Shown: piece after piece, positions 1 through 8,930 of the stretch
Numbering within the stretch: position 1 is the stretch's first letter
Layout: every line of letters begins with the position of its first letter
NCBI GenBank assembly: GCA_036897485.1
Contig: JAYMTF010001529.1
Location: forward strand, 1-22,849
Source of the DNA: Pelargonium nanum
Lineage: Eukaryota; Streptophyta; Magnoliopsida; Geraniales; Geraniaceae
DNA length: 22,849 nucleotides
Direction: 5' to 3'
Program-made: the position numbers and the translations under genes
Notes under the pieces: model-generated
What the model saw: only the letters and a program-made list of their open reading frames with translations
The model's database searches: none
What the model was told of the DNA's origin: nothing

Positions 1-504
1 AATGGTGAGTTTTGGGAATTAGGGTTTCTTTTGGTAGATGCTAGGGGTAGATTAGCCTTTTAAGCAACTAACTGACGGAGTTACAAACGGAAACATCTCG
101 GAATAAAATAGGGTAGTCCAAAGTTGAAAAATGTAATTCAGGGGTCCCAACTGAAATGAAAGCTTACCATAAGGGGTACATCTGTAATTACCCCTATATA
201 TTTTTAGCAAGAGCACAAGAACAACATATTTACAACCCACCCTAGAAAAATCCTATACTACCACATCCATGTTCAACCGGAGACTACCACCAAACCAAAC
301 TGAGTATCACTAAACTAAATAAAACCAGCAACCAAAATACCTACACTCAAATTCCAGCACCTGAACAAATCAAAGCAACTCCTATAGTAAATCTAACAAC
401 CCACCAGTTCAGAAGTTAACTCGAAAACAAGAGGAACAAAGATGGAAATAGAAAGGGGGCAGTGCCTCCGGGACCAGAGTCATAGCCGTGTGCACGACTC
501 CCAA
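1..504. other. Left flank, no gene supported
   Basis: No convincing coding exon is visible. The first bases include a GTGAGT string (5-10) that could be a splice donor of a gene entering from the left on the plus strand, followed by a telo-box-like TTAGGGTTTC (19-28). Neither can be tied to a gene inside the window. The rest is AT-rich, with only a short minus-strand open frame of no recognisable family. Confidence 0.4.
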
Positions 505-783
505 TTAAACTTTGTAGGAGTACTGAGCCTCATATTGTGCATGCTGGAGGCCTCAATGACTCCATTCAAACTGTTGGGGTTAACATGATCGATGTTCCCC
601 TGATCACATAACGTAATTAATATTATTAATATATATATACACACACACACTAACACTATGTTACCACTAATTAAGCAAGCTAGATTGAAGAAGACGTACC
701 AGTAAAGAAAGGAAAGAGAAGATGGTGATGACAACGAAGGAGCCACCAGCAATGGGAAAGAGTGTAGAAGCTGAGGATAGCAT
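505..783 (-). CDS. Possible small membrane peptide, two exons
   Basis: Tentative. A minus-strand ATG at 783 opens 28 codons (783-700) with a hydrophobic stretch (SFVVITIFSFLSLL). They run exactly to a donor GTACGT (699-694). An acceptor CCAG (547-544) leads into 13 in-phase codons (543-505) reading HAQYEAQYSYKV and then TAA. The joined product is 40 aa: one predicted membrane segment and a short polar tail. Upstream on the same strand are a GA-rich leader (about 915-838) and TATA-like strings near 941-949 and 1089-1097, as expected for a plant promoter. I do not recognise the family. The intron spans a microsatellite, and there are upstream ATGs in the leader (near 890), so the true start could differ. 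It could equally be a chance pairing of splice-like sites. Transcript evidence or conservation in related plants would decide. Confidence 0.27.
629..651. repeat. (AT)n(AC)n microsatellite
   Basis: A run of AT dinucleotides passes directly into AC dinucleotides. It lies within the intron of the tentative small peptide gene. Confidence 0.9.
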
Positions 784-1201
784 CACACTGGAATGAGAAA
801 ACTTAACAATCAAGTTGTAAAACCAGCCACCAGCTCCAACCCCCTCTCTTTCTTTCTCTTTCCGTCATATATGATGACGCCTCCATTGGCATCTCTCTCT
901 TTCCCTCTCCAGCTATGTTCTACATAAATACAAATGATCATATATATAGTTTTATACAACAAGTCAAATTTCTGATAATTAGTGGACGGAAAAGATTTAT
1001 TCATGTGAATGATTGTTTTCCCAAATTGCTATTTTGAAGAAAATATACTTCTATGCATCCACAATGTAACCAAACTCAACCAATATCCATATATATAGTT
1101 ATTTACCAGATACAAAATGGGCTTCCAGTGTGCAAGTGCTTCGCAATTCTGACCCCCTACTTGGTTTATGAGCCCATGCATCTCACACATATCGGTTAGT
1201 G
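784..1201. other. Intergenic spacer between small peptide candidate and DUF155 gene
   Basis: The stretch contains a CT-rich tract on the plus strand (about 838-915, GA-rich on the minus strand) and TATATA strings at 941-949 and 1089-1097. On the minus strand, an ATTGG (inverted CCAAT) follows the second TATA string. It would serve as the promoter and leader of the small minus-strand candidate, and its right part as the 3' untranslated region of the DUF155 gene. No other coding signal was seen. Confidence 0.4.
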
Positions 1202-4200
1202 CTAAAGAGAAGTAATTGCAGATCTATGTAATATATCGTAAATGGATATAAGAATTTCGAAGCTAATCAACACGATGATCACCCATTCCAGAAAAGCTGA
1301 TTTCCTGTTCTGAAGAATCTCCTGAAGAAACCGAATGTTGTGCTGCAAAATGCAATTACAGCATGTCATTCTCAACTCTTACGATTTCATAACAATTACA
1401 AATAATCACTAATTTTCCCATGAAAGGAGGAGATCCCGTACCTCCACAAATTTCAATTTAATTTCAAGAGTTCCAAATCTCTGAGACAACTCAAATTCAT
1501 CTCTGAGATACTCCCATATCTGAGCATATTTTGCATCCTTCCAGCCAATGTCAGATCTGGAATTGCCAGTCAAGTTGTCACCACACATAGCAAATGACTA
1601 AAAAATCTTATATTGAAAACATCAACAGCTAGAAAATCTATACCTTAAATAAACTGCCACCTAAGTTAATCAAGCAAAACATCAGATCTCACACTTCCTA
1701 ATTTCGGCCAACTTTACAGAAAAAGAGTTCCCTATATGCAGTTGTTAGCTACTGATCATATAGGAAAAGCCCTACATAGCAATAACAAATGGACACTACA
1801 TTTCATTATCCTCCTAACAAAAGCATAAAACTCCAACCTTCAAATAAGTAGTAAGAATAAGAACATGCCAGGAATATTATAATCCCATATTTAACAATTG
1901 ATTAGTTTTCGGGTCTCATACAATCCTTCTCTTCTAGATCCACAATATTCAACTTTAAAATCGCAGAAACTGATTGTAAAATACTTACTTCTCAAAAAGC
2001 CCAAGCTTAAGAATCACATCAGCAAGGTTGGAGTTTGCCTTTCCCACTATTTGAAAAAGTTTTTTCTTATGCATAGTAAATGTTCCAGTTTTTTCCATCC
2101 CACGATTTATGTCAGTAAATTCTGCGACCATGCCATCAACCTTAAGACAACATGAAAAAAAGGTTCTAAGCATTATACTTGAGAAAAAAAATTCACAGAA
2201 TATAAAAGTATGAGCTGACAATAAGAAAATACCTGACGGACATAGTAATCAAGAGCAATACTTTGACCAAGAACACCACCAATGGTTCGGATTGCATCAA
2301 CATTCAAGTATCGCAGCATAATGTAATCCAATCCACCCTCCATCCATGTATTCAAAGTTGGATTCTCTCTCACTTCGTACTCTACATTTTCAAGAAAAAG
2401 AAAACATCAATCTCAAAAATGAGGAAATAATAACCAATCAGCAGGAAGCAACTGCATATTTGCATCACAGTAATCTGAATTGTTAGAGTTTGTTATAGAA
2501 TAGGAAACTCTAATTGATCCTAATTGCTCTCTTGTGTACTATAAATTGGGTATTCCCATTGTTAATAATTCAATACAATTCTCTCAAACTTCACATGGTA
2601 TTAGAGCCTTAGGTGAGAATGAAAGGCCTAAAGCTTTTTTCTTCCGCTTTTTTGTCACCCGCGTCCTCATTCCGGCACTTTTTATTGCTCCGTGTTTTCT
2701 ATCCCAGCGAATTTCCCGCAACACTGTTCACAATACTGTTAAACTTGACTCCAACCCAAGAAGGTGGAAGGTCCAACTAGTATATCAAGTGACAACAAAC
2801 TTCACATTCTTTCGGTGTAGGATACATTAACACTCCCTCTCACGTGCAGGCCGGATAGCACAACAGACCCTACACGTGGACCAAGAAAAGAGGCAACAAA
2901 GACGGGTCACTAGGTCCAAACCAAACCAACTCTGATACCCTATTAAACTTGACTTCAACCCAAAAACTTAGGCTAATATGTGGAGGGCCCAACTAGTATA
3001 TCAAGTGTCAAAGAACTTCACATTCTTTAGATGTAGGATACATTAACATAAAAATAAAAAAATTAATGTGTTGTAACGTATCGTGCCATCCAAATCGCGT
3101 CGCAAATCATGTTGCGTGTCGGTATTGGTGCAACATAGCCCCTGAAGAGGTCTTCTACATAGTCAAAAATTAAGGTGAGAGGTTGTGTGTATAGGACTTA
3201 AAAGGACCCCGAGGGGAGCTTTTTGGTCATCATCACCGCCGTAGGGCTTGTAGGGACCATTTCGACAGCCATGGGGAGGGCCATTTTGGTCATCTTGAGG
3301 ACTAAAATGGTCCTCCTAGCCACTGGCGTGCTTGAACTCCCATGGGCATGACCGCATCCCTTTGCAGCTCCTGCTGTTCTTGTGAATTTTTGGCTTGAAA
3401 ACTCCTTTTTTGGCCCAACCTTGGTCCAAACTTTTGGGTTTTCTTCCAATAGATGATCCATGAAGAGCGAGAGGTGCATGAGACTAATAAGTGAATGTCA
3501 CATATACGTGGCACTTTGTGATAGGCCGATATGAGTATTAATCTTTATGTATCATATACAAGGACCTAAGAAGAAAAATAAAAACCCTATCTATGCTTTA
3601 TAGTACAGAATGTTAGGCCAGCAATACTGAACTCTTTCACAAAATTAGCATTGACAGCAACAATTAGCACTATTTATTTATTTTAGAATGACAAAACACC
3701 TATGCAGGACAATGAGGCTGCAGTCTAAAATTATGAATTATCACTAGGTTGGACTATTGCTAGCCAGCATAGCAAGAACAACCAACCATGATATAATGCC
3801 AAAGTACTGAGGAAGGGCAAAATGGCTTCAACAAAGGAATGGCTTTGTTCCCCGGCAAAGGAGAAATGAGGAAAAGGGGCAACAAAACCCCACAAGCACT
3901 TGAGAACTAAGGCTTTAATGAGTGGAGTTATCAAGAAATCCATTGTCATTCTAGAAAACAAAACAAATTTATTTTCTCCTACTCCAAACCTACAAGTAAA
4001 AGAGTTAAAAGTTTTAAGCTAAACATATTTAGTTAATCTTGTATTACTGGAAGGCGTTTCAGCTCCCATCATTATGGATGTCACATTTCGATTAATAATA
4101 ACCTGATTCCATGAATGGTATGAATACAAAAAGGAGGGTCCCCATTTTTTTAAAAGAAAAGAGAGGAAGAAGACAAATAGAATGTAACAATGGGTGCAAG

Positions 4201-7024
4201 AACTCACCATCCTTCTTCATTTCAGGGAGCAGCCCTGATGCATGTTTCTCCACTATTTTCAGATAACTATCAACGTCATGATCACGAACATTAAACAAGA
4301 CAATGGAGCCATAGTGAAAAACTACCATGTAACAGCAATCACTTCCACTTAGCCAAGCACCCATACCCTGAAACAAAGAATTCATTTAGTATCTAATATC
4401 TATAACATACAAGTAAATATAGAAATTTCTATCATTTAGAAATAAGCAGATCCAACACATATTATGTAAATTGCATTATTCAGATGATAATATCAATACT
4501 TCTCTCGAATAATTTGACAGAAAGTTTGACAAGTCACACCAAAAAACAAGCAGCAAACCAGTAGCTTGACAAGTATACAATACATCATACTAATCCCTTT
4601 GGAATCTTTCTAAAATGGAACTTGTTGCCACCATTGTGAATTCACTTGAGCTAAGAAAAAAGAAGATAAAAGGGCAGAAAATCAGAGATTTTTAAATCTT
4701 TTTGTATGAAACCTTGGCTACTCTTCAACTCGGCACACATGAAGAGGTCAACAATAATATATATATGGAAACACATAGTCGACAAAAAACATAACTATGT
4801 GCTACTTCAAATATAGTTGATGCACCTCTTTTGACTCGGTCAACTTCGGCACACTAGAGTGTGTTTGTAGTCTTGTCCACATGTTTAGGTAATCGCCATG
4901 AAAATGTTCCATGTAAGATATTGGGGATGGAGCTATAGGCTAGGGCGTCTTGGGACGGAGCCGGAGGCTTAGATCCTTACTCATGGGCTCCTGAAGCCTG
5001 CACAAGAATAGCTCTCCGTTAAGCGGAGACCCGGGTGTGCAGTGTGCACCCAAGAAACCGCCTCGGCGTGAGAGTAAGAATCTCAGCCAGAGGAATCTGA
5101 ATTACACTTCGCGAGGGAATACTCTAGAGAGAGTTCTAAAGAGAAAAAGTCTCTATGTAAATTGTGAGACCCTTTCTCTTACCAAGAAGATATTATTTAT
5201 ACTTACAAATCAAGCTTGTTACTTCCCATCATGTGGTTAGTTGTTGGTGACGTGGGGTCCACTTCGACTGTTGAAGTTCTAGCCTTCCAGGCGCCCCGTG
5301 CACGGGTGTCAAATGAGTTTTTGGAGCTCTTATATGCCTTTCAAGTATTGCGGGTAGGAGCGGAGCCCCTAAGAGCCTCTACCACTTTAGGTGGCGTCTT
5401 AGTGTCTAAGTATAGTGAGGTGTCGTGGTGGTGGCCCGATAAGGCAGGGAACCCTGGAGGTTTCCCAACGCGGTAGGGAGGCTTGAAGGTGACCCGGCGA
5501 GATGGGATCCTTTGGTGGTGACCCGGCGAGATGGGGGCCTTGTTGATCTCTTGTGGAGATTAAGTGTTGTGGCTCTCTTGGGGGTCTCGGAGCTTCTTGT
5601 GGGAGCTAAGTGTTGAGGTCCTCCTTGGGAAACTTGGAGCTCCTTGTAGGGGGCAAGTGTTGAGGTACTCAAGGAACTTGGAGCTACTTGTGGGAGCTAA
5701 TTATAGTGGTTCCCCTTGGGGCTGGCGTGACTTGCCGTCTAGGGGATCATAGTATTCCCCCGCACGTCCGCTCGGGCAAGCCTTCTTGTTTGAGTATGGG
5801 AGATGCCTTCTTCCACACGCTATGTGGGACTTCAAGAATCTCAGTCGTTGTTTGAGGTGTTTGGTCATCAGGAATGGACTGACGTGGCGCTCCGGCGCAA
5901 TGTGTCATGTTGTTATTTGTTGTTTTAATTTTCTATTTTTAGGTAGCATCAATAGTATTAACTAGATTTCATTAAAAGAAGCAATGCACATCCTATCCCA
6001 CCAGATCATACATCAAAATGGGACTTCCAGCATACTAAGACAAACTTAATACAATAGATCCCCTATATTTCCCACACCCAAAACCTAACTCCAATTCTAA
6101 ACTCACACTCTAATGAATAGATCTACACGGATTGCCATTATCAGCCCTAACTATATTTAACAATTAGAGTCACAAACAAGTGAATGATGTTCTAATTCAT
6201 TTTTATATTAACCTCAAGTCAATGTGAAATTAACACTTCTTAAAGGAAAAAGACAAAAACAAACATATTTAAATATGTAAAACCAAACATATTACAAACA
6301 AGGGAAATTAGAACTTACATCAGAAGCAGAATGATTTCCAAACTTAAGGACGATGTAGTTAGTTGTGCGGGATGTAGGCGGGATGTAATTCGGTTTATAC
6401 TGTTCCGCCAAGCTTTTCAAATCCACACTGCAACACAAAGATTGAGAAACATTTTAGACAATACAAGTATCAAATCTTCTATTTCCTTCAATTTCTTATC
6501 TCCATTCACCAGAAATACCTATGCCACATTTGGTTGCTAAGCCTATTAATTCTCTCAATTTAATCAATCTACATTTATTTTCCCAAAATTCCTCTTCACA
6601 GAAACCAAACACAAGCAAAACGTTCACAAATCTAAAAGAAAAATCAAATAGAATCAAACCTAGTGGAGAAAAAGTATGCTCTGACAGGAACCGCTGGCTT
6701 CGCATCATCCTCCCCGGCCTCCGAGAACGAAACTGGCTCGTTCCACTTCAATGCGTTAGCAGGTGACGCCGATGAGACGCAACTCGCGACGACGGGAGCA
6801 CAATCGGGGCCAAGTTTGAAGGTTCTCAAGCTGAGAGGCGAAGAACGGGAAAATGAGCGGAGAGGTGCGGGGGTTTTGGAGGCGGAGAAAGAGCGAGACA
6901 GAGCAGGAACGGCGGCGACAAGGTTCGATTTCGACGGCGGCGAGAGGATGGTGCGGAGGTGCGATACGGGAAGGGACTGGGAGGAGGAGGAGATGGAAGG
7001 TAGCAAGCGCAAGCTTCTCCACAT
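1202..7024 (-). CDS. RRL: DUF155 / RMD1-family mitochondrial protein, RETARDED ROOT GROWTH-like
   Basis: Seven coding exons on the minus strand: 7024-6660, 6427-6319, 4367-4208, 2381-2233, 2140-1989, 1556-1442 and 1342-1202. All junctions are GT-AG and in phase, giving 1191 nt and 396 aa, close to the usual length of plant DUF155 proteins. The first ~60 residues are rich in Ser and Arg with almost no acidic residues, like a mitochondrial presequence. The DUF155 core starts near VPVRAYFFST (about 112-121) and includes LKFGNHSASD, MVVFHYGSIVLFN, LLPEMKKDEYEV and DGMVAEFTDINRG. A single C-terminal membrane segment (about 370-388) follows HNIRFLQEILQNRKS, the arrangement of yeast Rmd1-type proteins. 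Arabidopsis RRG and RRL, the known plant members, act in mitochondria and affect root meristem growth and stress signalling. I favour RRL over RRG from the N-terminal wording, but this is recall and not an alignment. Introns 2 and 3 are unusually long because of retroelement insertions. Confidence 0.9.
2481..2607 (+). mobile_element. Copia/TRIM-type LTR (115 bp) with primer-binding site
   Basis: The segment 2481-2595 begins TGTTAGAG and ends TTCACA (TG...CA). It is followed immediately by TGGTATTAGAGC (2596-2607), the plant initiator-Met tRNA primer-binding site with one change from the usual TGGTATCAGAGC. A TATAAAT string at 2541-2547 could be the LTR promoter. No matching 3' LTR is found downstream in the window, so this is a truncated element or the 5' end of one whose remainder has decayed. 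Confidence 0.8.
2737..3048 (-). mobile_element. Complete miniature LTR retrotransposon (TRIM-like), 312 bp
   Basis: Two direct repeats, 2737-2832 (96 bp) and 2941-3048 (108 bp), share ...ACTTGACT, CAACCCAA, CCAACTAGTATATCAAGTG and AACTTCACATTCTTT through to TAGGATACATTAACA. They flank a 108-bp interior. Read on the minus strand, the first LTR is followed by GGGTATCAGAGTTGG (2940-2926), a near-exact initiator-Met primer-binding site. The second LTR is preceded by the purine tract GTGAGAGGGAG (2843-2833). This is the exact order LTR, PBS, short interior, PPT, LTR, with no room for coding sequence. The element is non-autonomous and would depend on enzymes from another retroelement. The left LTR lacks about 12 bp present in the right one. 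I see no clear 5-bp target duplication (AATAC on the left, TAAAA on the right), so the insertion may be old or the edges trimmed. Confidence 0.85.
5487..5536 (+). repeat. Direct repeat of GGTGACCCGGCGAGATGGG
   Basis: The 19-base string GGTGACCCGGCGAGATGGG occurs twice, about 30 bp apart, inside the LTR-like block. Its copies match perfectly. Confidence 0.85.
5543..5705 (+). repeat. Degenerate tandem repeat, ~45-bp unit, about 3.5 copies
   Basis: Units of about 43-48 bp begin GGAGCTNCTTGTGGGAGCTAAGTGTTGAGGT, with variants, and end in AACTT or GTCTC. Three clear copies start near 5589, 5636 and 5680, and a more diverged copy lies in front of them. The array belongs to the LTR-like insert in intron 2. 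Confidence 0.7.
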
Positions 7025-7623
7025 GGCTTGATTGTGCGAGTCTGGAGAAACTGATCAAAGGGAGGGTTTTGGTTGGGGTTTTGTATTTTCTTTTTTTTGA
7101 CAGGAAATGTAAAATTTGATTCGGCCAGAACCAAAACCAAACCAACAAACTACATGCAGCAAACCAAAACTAAAACAAGGAAAACAACTAAATTACGGAA
7201 TTGAAAACCTGATAAATCTGAAAACGAGATAAACCTCGTCCTACACAAGACGAACCCAATCACAATGATGGGAGAAAAATCAATTGGCCTGGGAAGAACC
7301 CAGAAAATCAAACCAGGAGCACTAGGCAAGCCCTCCCCCGATCTGCCCAACTAATGCCGAACTCTGCCGGACTTTCTCTAACCCATGATGAATCAGACCA
7401 CCAACTACCAGAGGGAGAATATTAAAATTTTATTTTGATAAATTTGTTTGACTTGGAGAACAAGCCAACATGTATTATTGGCTATTTTTATGTCAATTTA
7501 GCAGATATGATGTTGGGTTTTATGTTCCACTGGTTTGAATTCCCAATGGAGAAACAATTGATGTGCATGTTGTAGGGCAAGTTAAAATAAGTGACAAATT
7601 AACTCTCAATATCATCTTATCCA
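7025..7623. promoter_or_regulatory. Upstream region and leader of the DUF155 gene
   Basis: The stretch upstream of the minus-strand start codon at 7024 is presumably the leader and promoter. On the minus strand it contains pyrimidine- and A-rich runs and AAAACCCT strings just before the ATG. No clear TATA box is visible, as is common for housekeeping genes. Antisense frames here show no family resemblance. Confidence 0.45.
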
Positions 7624-7740
7624 GGTATGTTGGGTAAAACAGTTTAGACGCTTTGCATTCTCTTTGAGGTCTCGAGTTCGAACCTACTTGGCGACGGTAT
7701 GAAGTAGAGTTTGGTTTAAAAAGAGAAAGCTACCCCTATT
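7624..7740 (+). mobile_element. tRNA-derived SINE, family 2, degraded copy
   Basis: The sequence GTTGGGTAAAACAGTTTAGACG...GAGTTCGAACC (internal promoter B box at 7674-7684) continues into ACTTGGCGACGGTATG. It aligns by eye with the SINE at 14716-14859 (CCTTGTCGACGGTATG in the same place). The A box is weak and I find no flanking duplication, so this looks like an old copy. The 3' end is approximate. Confidence 0.7.
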
Positions 7741-8930
7741 GTAAGAATGATGCGACAAATACATAAGATGACTCGACATGCTGACATGGCGAACGAGGGT
7801 CGCGGTACCACATGATAGGGTTTGATTGGGCCACATTGCAGGAGGTGCCACGTGACATGCTGATGTGGCGTTCAAATCTATAGGCTTGGCACGGTGCTTG
7901 ATGTGCACTTCCTTTTATGTGATTTTTTTTTTGTATTTTAAGTTTCATATTTTAGAGCCAGTTCGATTCTCGTTTGAACCGTTATTTTTTTCAAATCAAT
8001 CCCCTCCTTGTGACGAACATATTAGATCATCTTGGTAATTTTTTGGTGGGCTCATATTTGATCAAGTTATGATCTAAGCTACCAAGGTCTTGGCCCATAT
8101 AAACAAAATGAGACTTGTTTCAAACCGTTTTCGAGCACACGTTTCGACTTCTAATTGATCCAACCATTTATAAATTTTCATATATCATCATATGCCGTAT
8201 GGCCAAATGTATATTCTGGCCATGAGCCATGGGGTCGAATGGGCCTTATAGCCCAAGTAAGATATTATACCTACGAACTCTCTCATTCTAAACATAGTTG
8301 CATGATACGAACCTCTTATTTCATTATCATTTGGACTAATCATTAAACATGTGAAATTGCCAAGTCTCTTTTGTTCCACATGAATTTAGAGTTTGGTTTC
8401 TTGTGTTTGTCACTTGTGCACAGAAGCTTTCAATGGAGAGAAAAGAAAAAATATTTAGCTGAGGTCCACAAGAATGCTAGGCTGGCTTTGCATTTGTTGT
8501 GTAGCAATCAATCATGTAGGCTTGGACGGTGGGTGGGTAGGTGAGGACACATTTCATTTTCCTCCTTTTCAATCATAACCAAAAAGACCATGCATGGGTT
8601 CCAAAAATATCTGACCCATAATATGTATGCAAAAAAAAAGTGAAATCTACAAGAAAACAAATGGCTAAGACCCGTTTAGTAGTAGAAAACAGTTTTCTCG
8701 AAAACGGGAGAATAAGGTTTATAGCAGTCTTTCCTGTGGTTGCAAATAGATGGCTAGTTCATTGCAGTTAGTGAAACAGAGTTCTTTAGCATGACAGCAA
8801 TTTGAGTTTCACATATTATGGTACACATGAAAGAAGGAGGATAAATCTACAAATTGCTCTACATGGCTATGCTTTTTCTTTTCTTTTCTGCATACCATAT
8901 AGAGAGTGTTTTTTGCTTTACTCACCGGCT
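7741..8930. other. Spacer between the two genes, includes TOE-type gene 3' region
   Basis: No coding region is supported. Two related stretches at about 7777-7795 and 7853-7871 share GACATGCTGA(C/T)(A/G)TGGCG, a type of phrase common at decayed plant retroelement ends. The part near 8930 should contain the 3' untranslated region of the AP2 gene. I could not place a polyadenylation signal with confidence. Confidence 0.4.

Larger units (their letters stand above)
2382..4207 (-). other. Intron 3 of the DUF155 gene, expanded by retroelements
   Basis: This 1826-bp intron runs from donor GTGAGT (4207-4202) to an acceptor TGTAG at 2386-2382. It carries a copia-type LTR piece (2481-2607), a complete miniature LTR element (2737-3048) and an unclassified, relatively GC-rich stretch (about 3060-3500) in which the string ATTTTGGTCATC and its variants recur. 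The remaining part (3500-4200) shows no recognisable element. Confidence 0.75.
4912..5907 (+). mobile_element. LTR-like retroelement fragment, possibly a solo LTR
   Basis: A compositionally distinct, GC-richer block sits in an AT-rich intron. It can be bounded as TG...CA (TGTAAGATATTGGGG at 4912, ending AATGTGTCA at 5907). It has a TATTTATA promoter-like string near 5194-5201, no long coding frame, two repeat arrays (5487-5536 and 5543-5705), and the phrase GGATCATAGTATTCCCCC (about 5744-5761), which resembles LTR text known from plant gypsy elements. No 5-bp target duplication is visible at these edges, so the boundaries are approximate. The block could be part of a larger nonautonomous element and not a true solo LTR. 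Confidence 0.45.
4368..6318 (-). other. Intron 2 of the DUF155 gene, expanded by an LTR-like insert
   Basis: This 1951-bp intron has a canonical donor GTAAGT (6318-6313) and an acceptor CAG (4370-4368). About half of it is the LTR-like block at 4912-5907. The flanking parts (4371-4911 and 5908-6312) are AT-rich ordinary intron sequence in which I see no further element. Confidence 0.8.

Noticed and set aside
3198-3514. Minus-strand frames of 93 and 70 codons in intron 3
   Set aside because: They have no family resemblance and overlap each other in different frames. They lie in an intronic repeat-like stretch whose origin I could not identify.
6663-7031. Long plus-strand open frame, 122 codons
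   Set aside because: It is the antisense shadow of exon 1 of the DUF155 gene. GC-rich coding DNA often leaves the opposite strand open.
7777-7871. Direct repeat GACATGCTGA..TGGCG, considered as a transposon end pair
   Set aside because: The two copies are short and in the same orientation, and no terminal structure or duplication can be placed around them.
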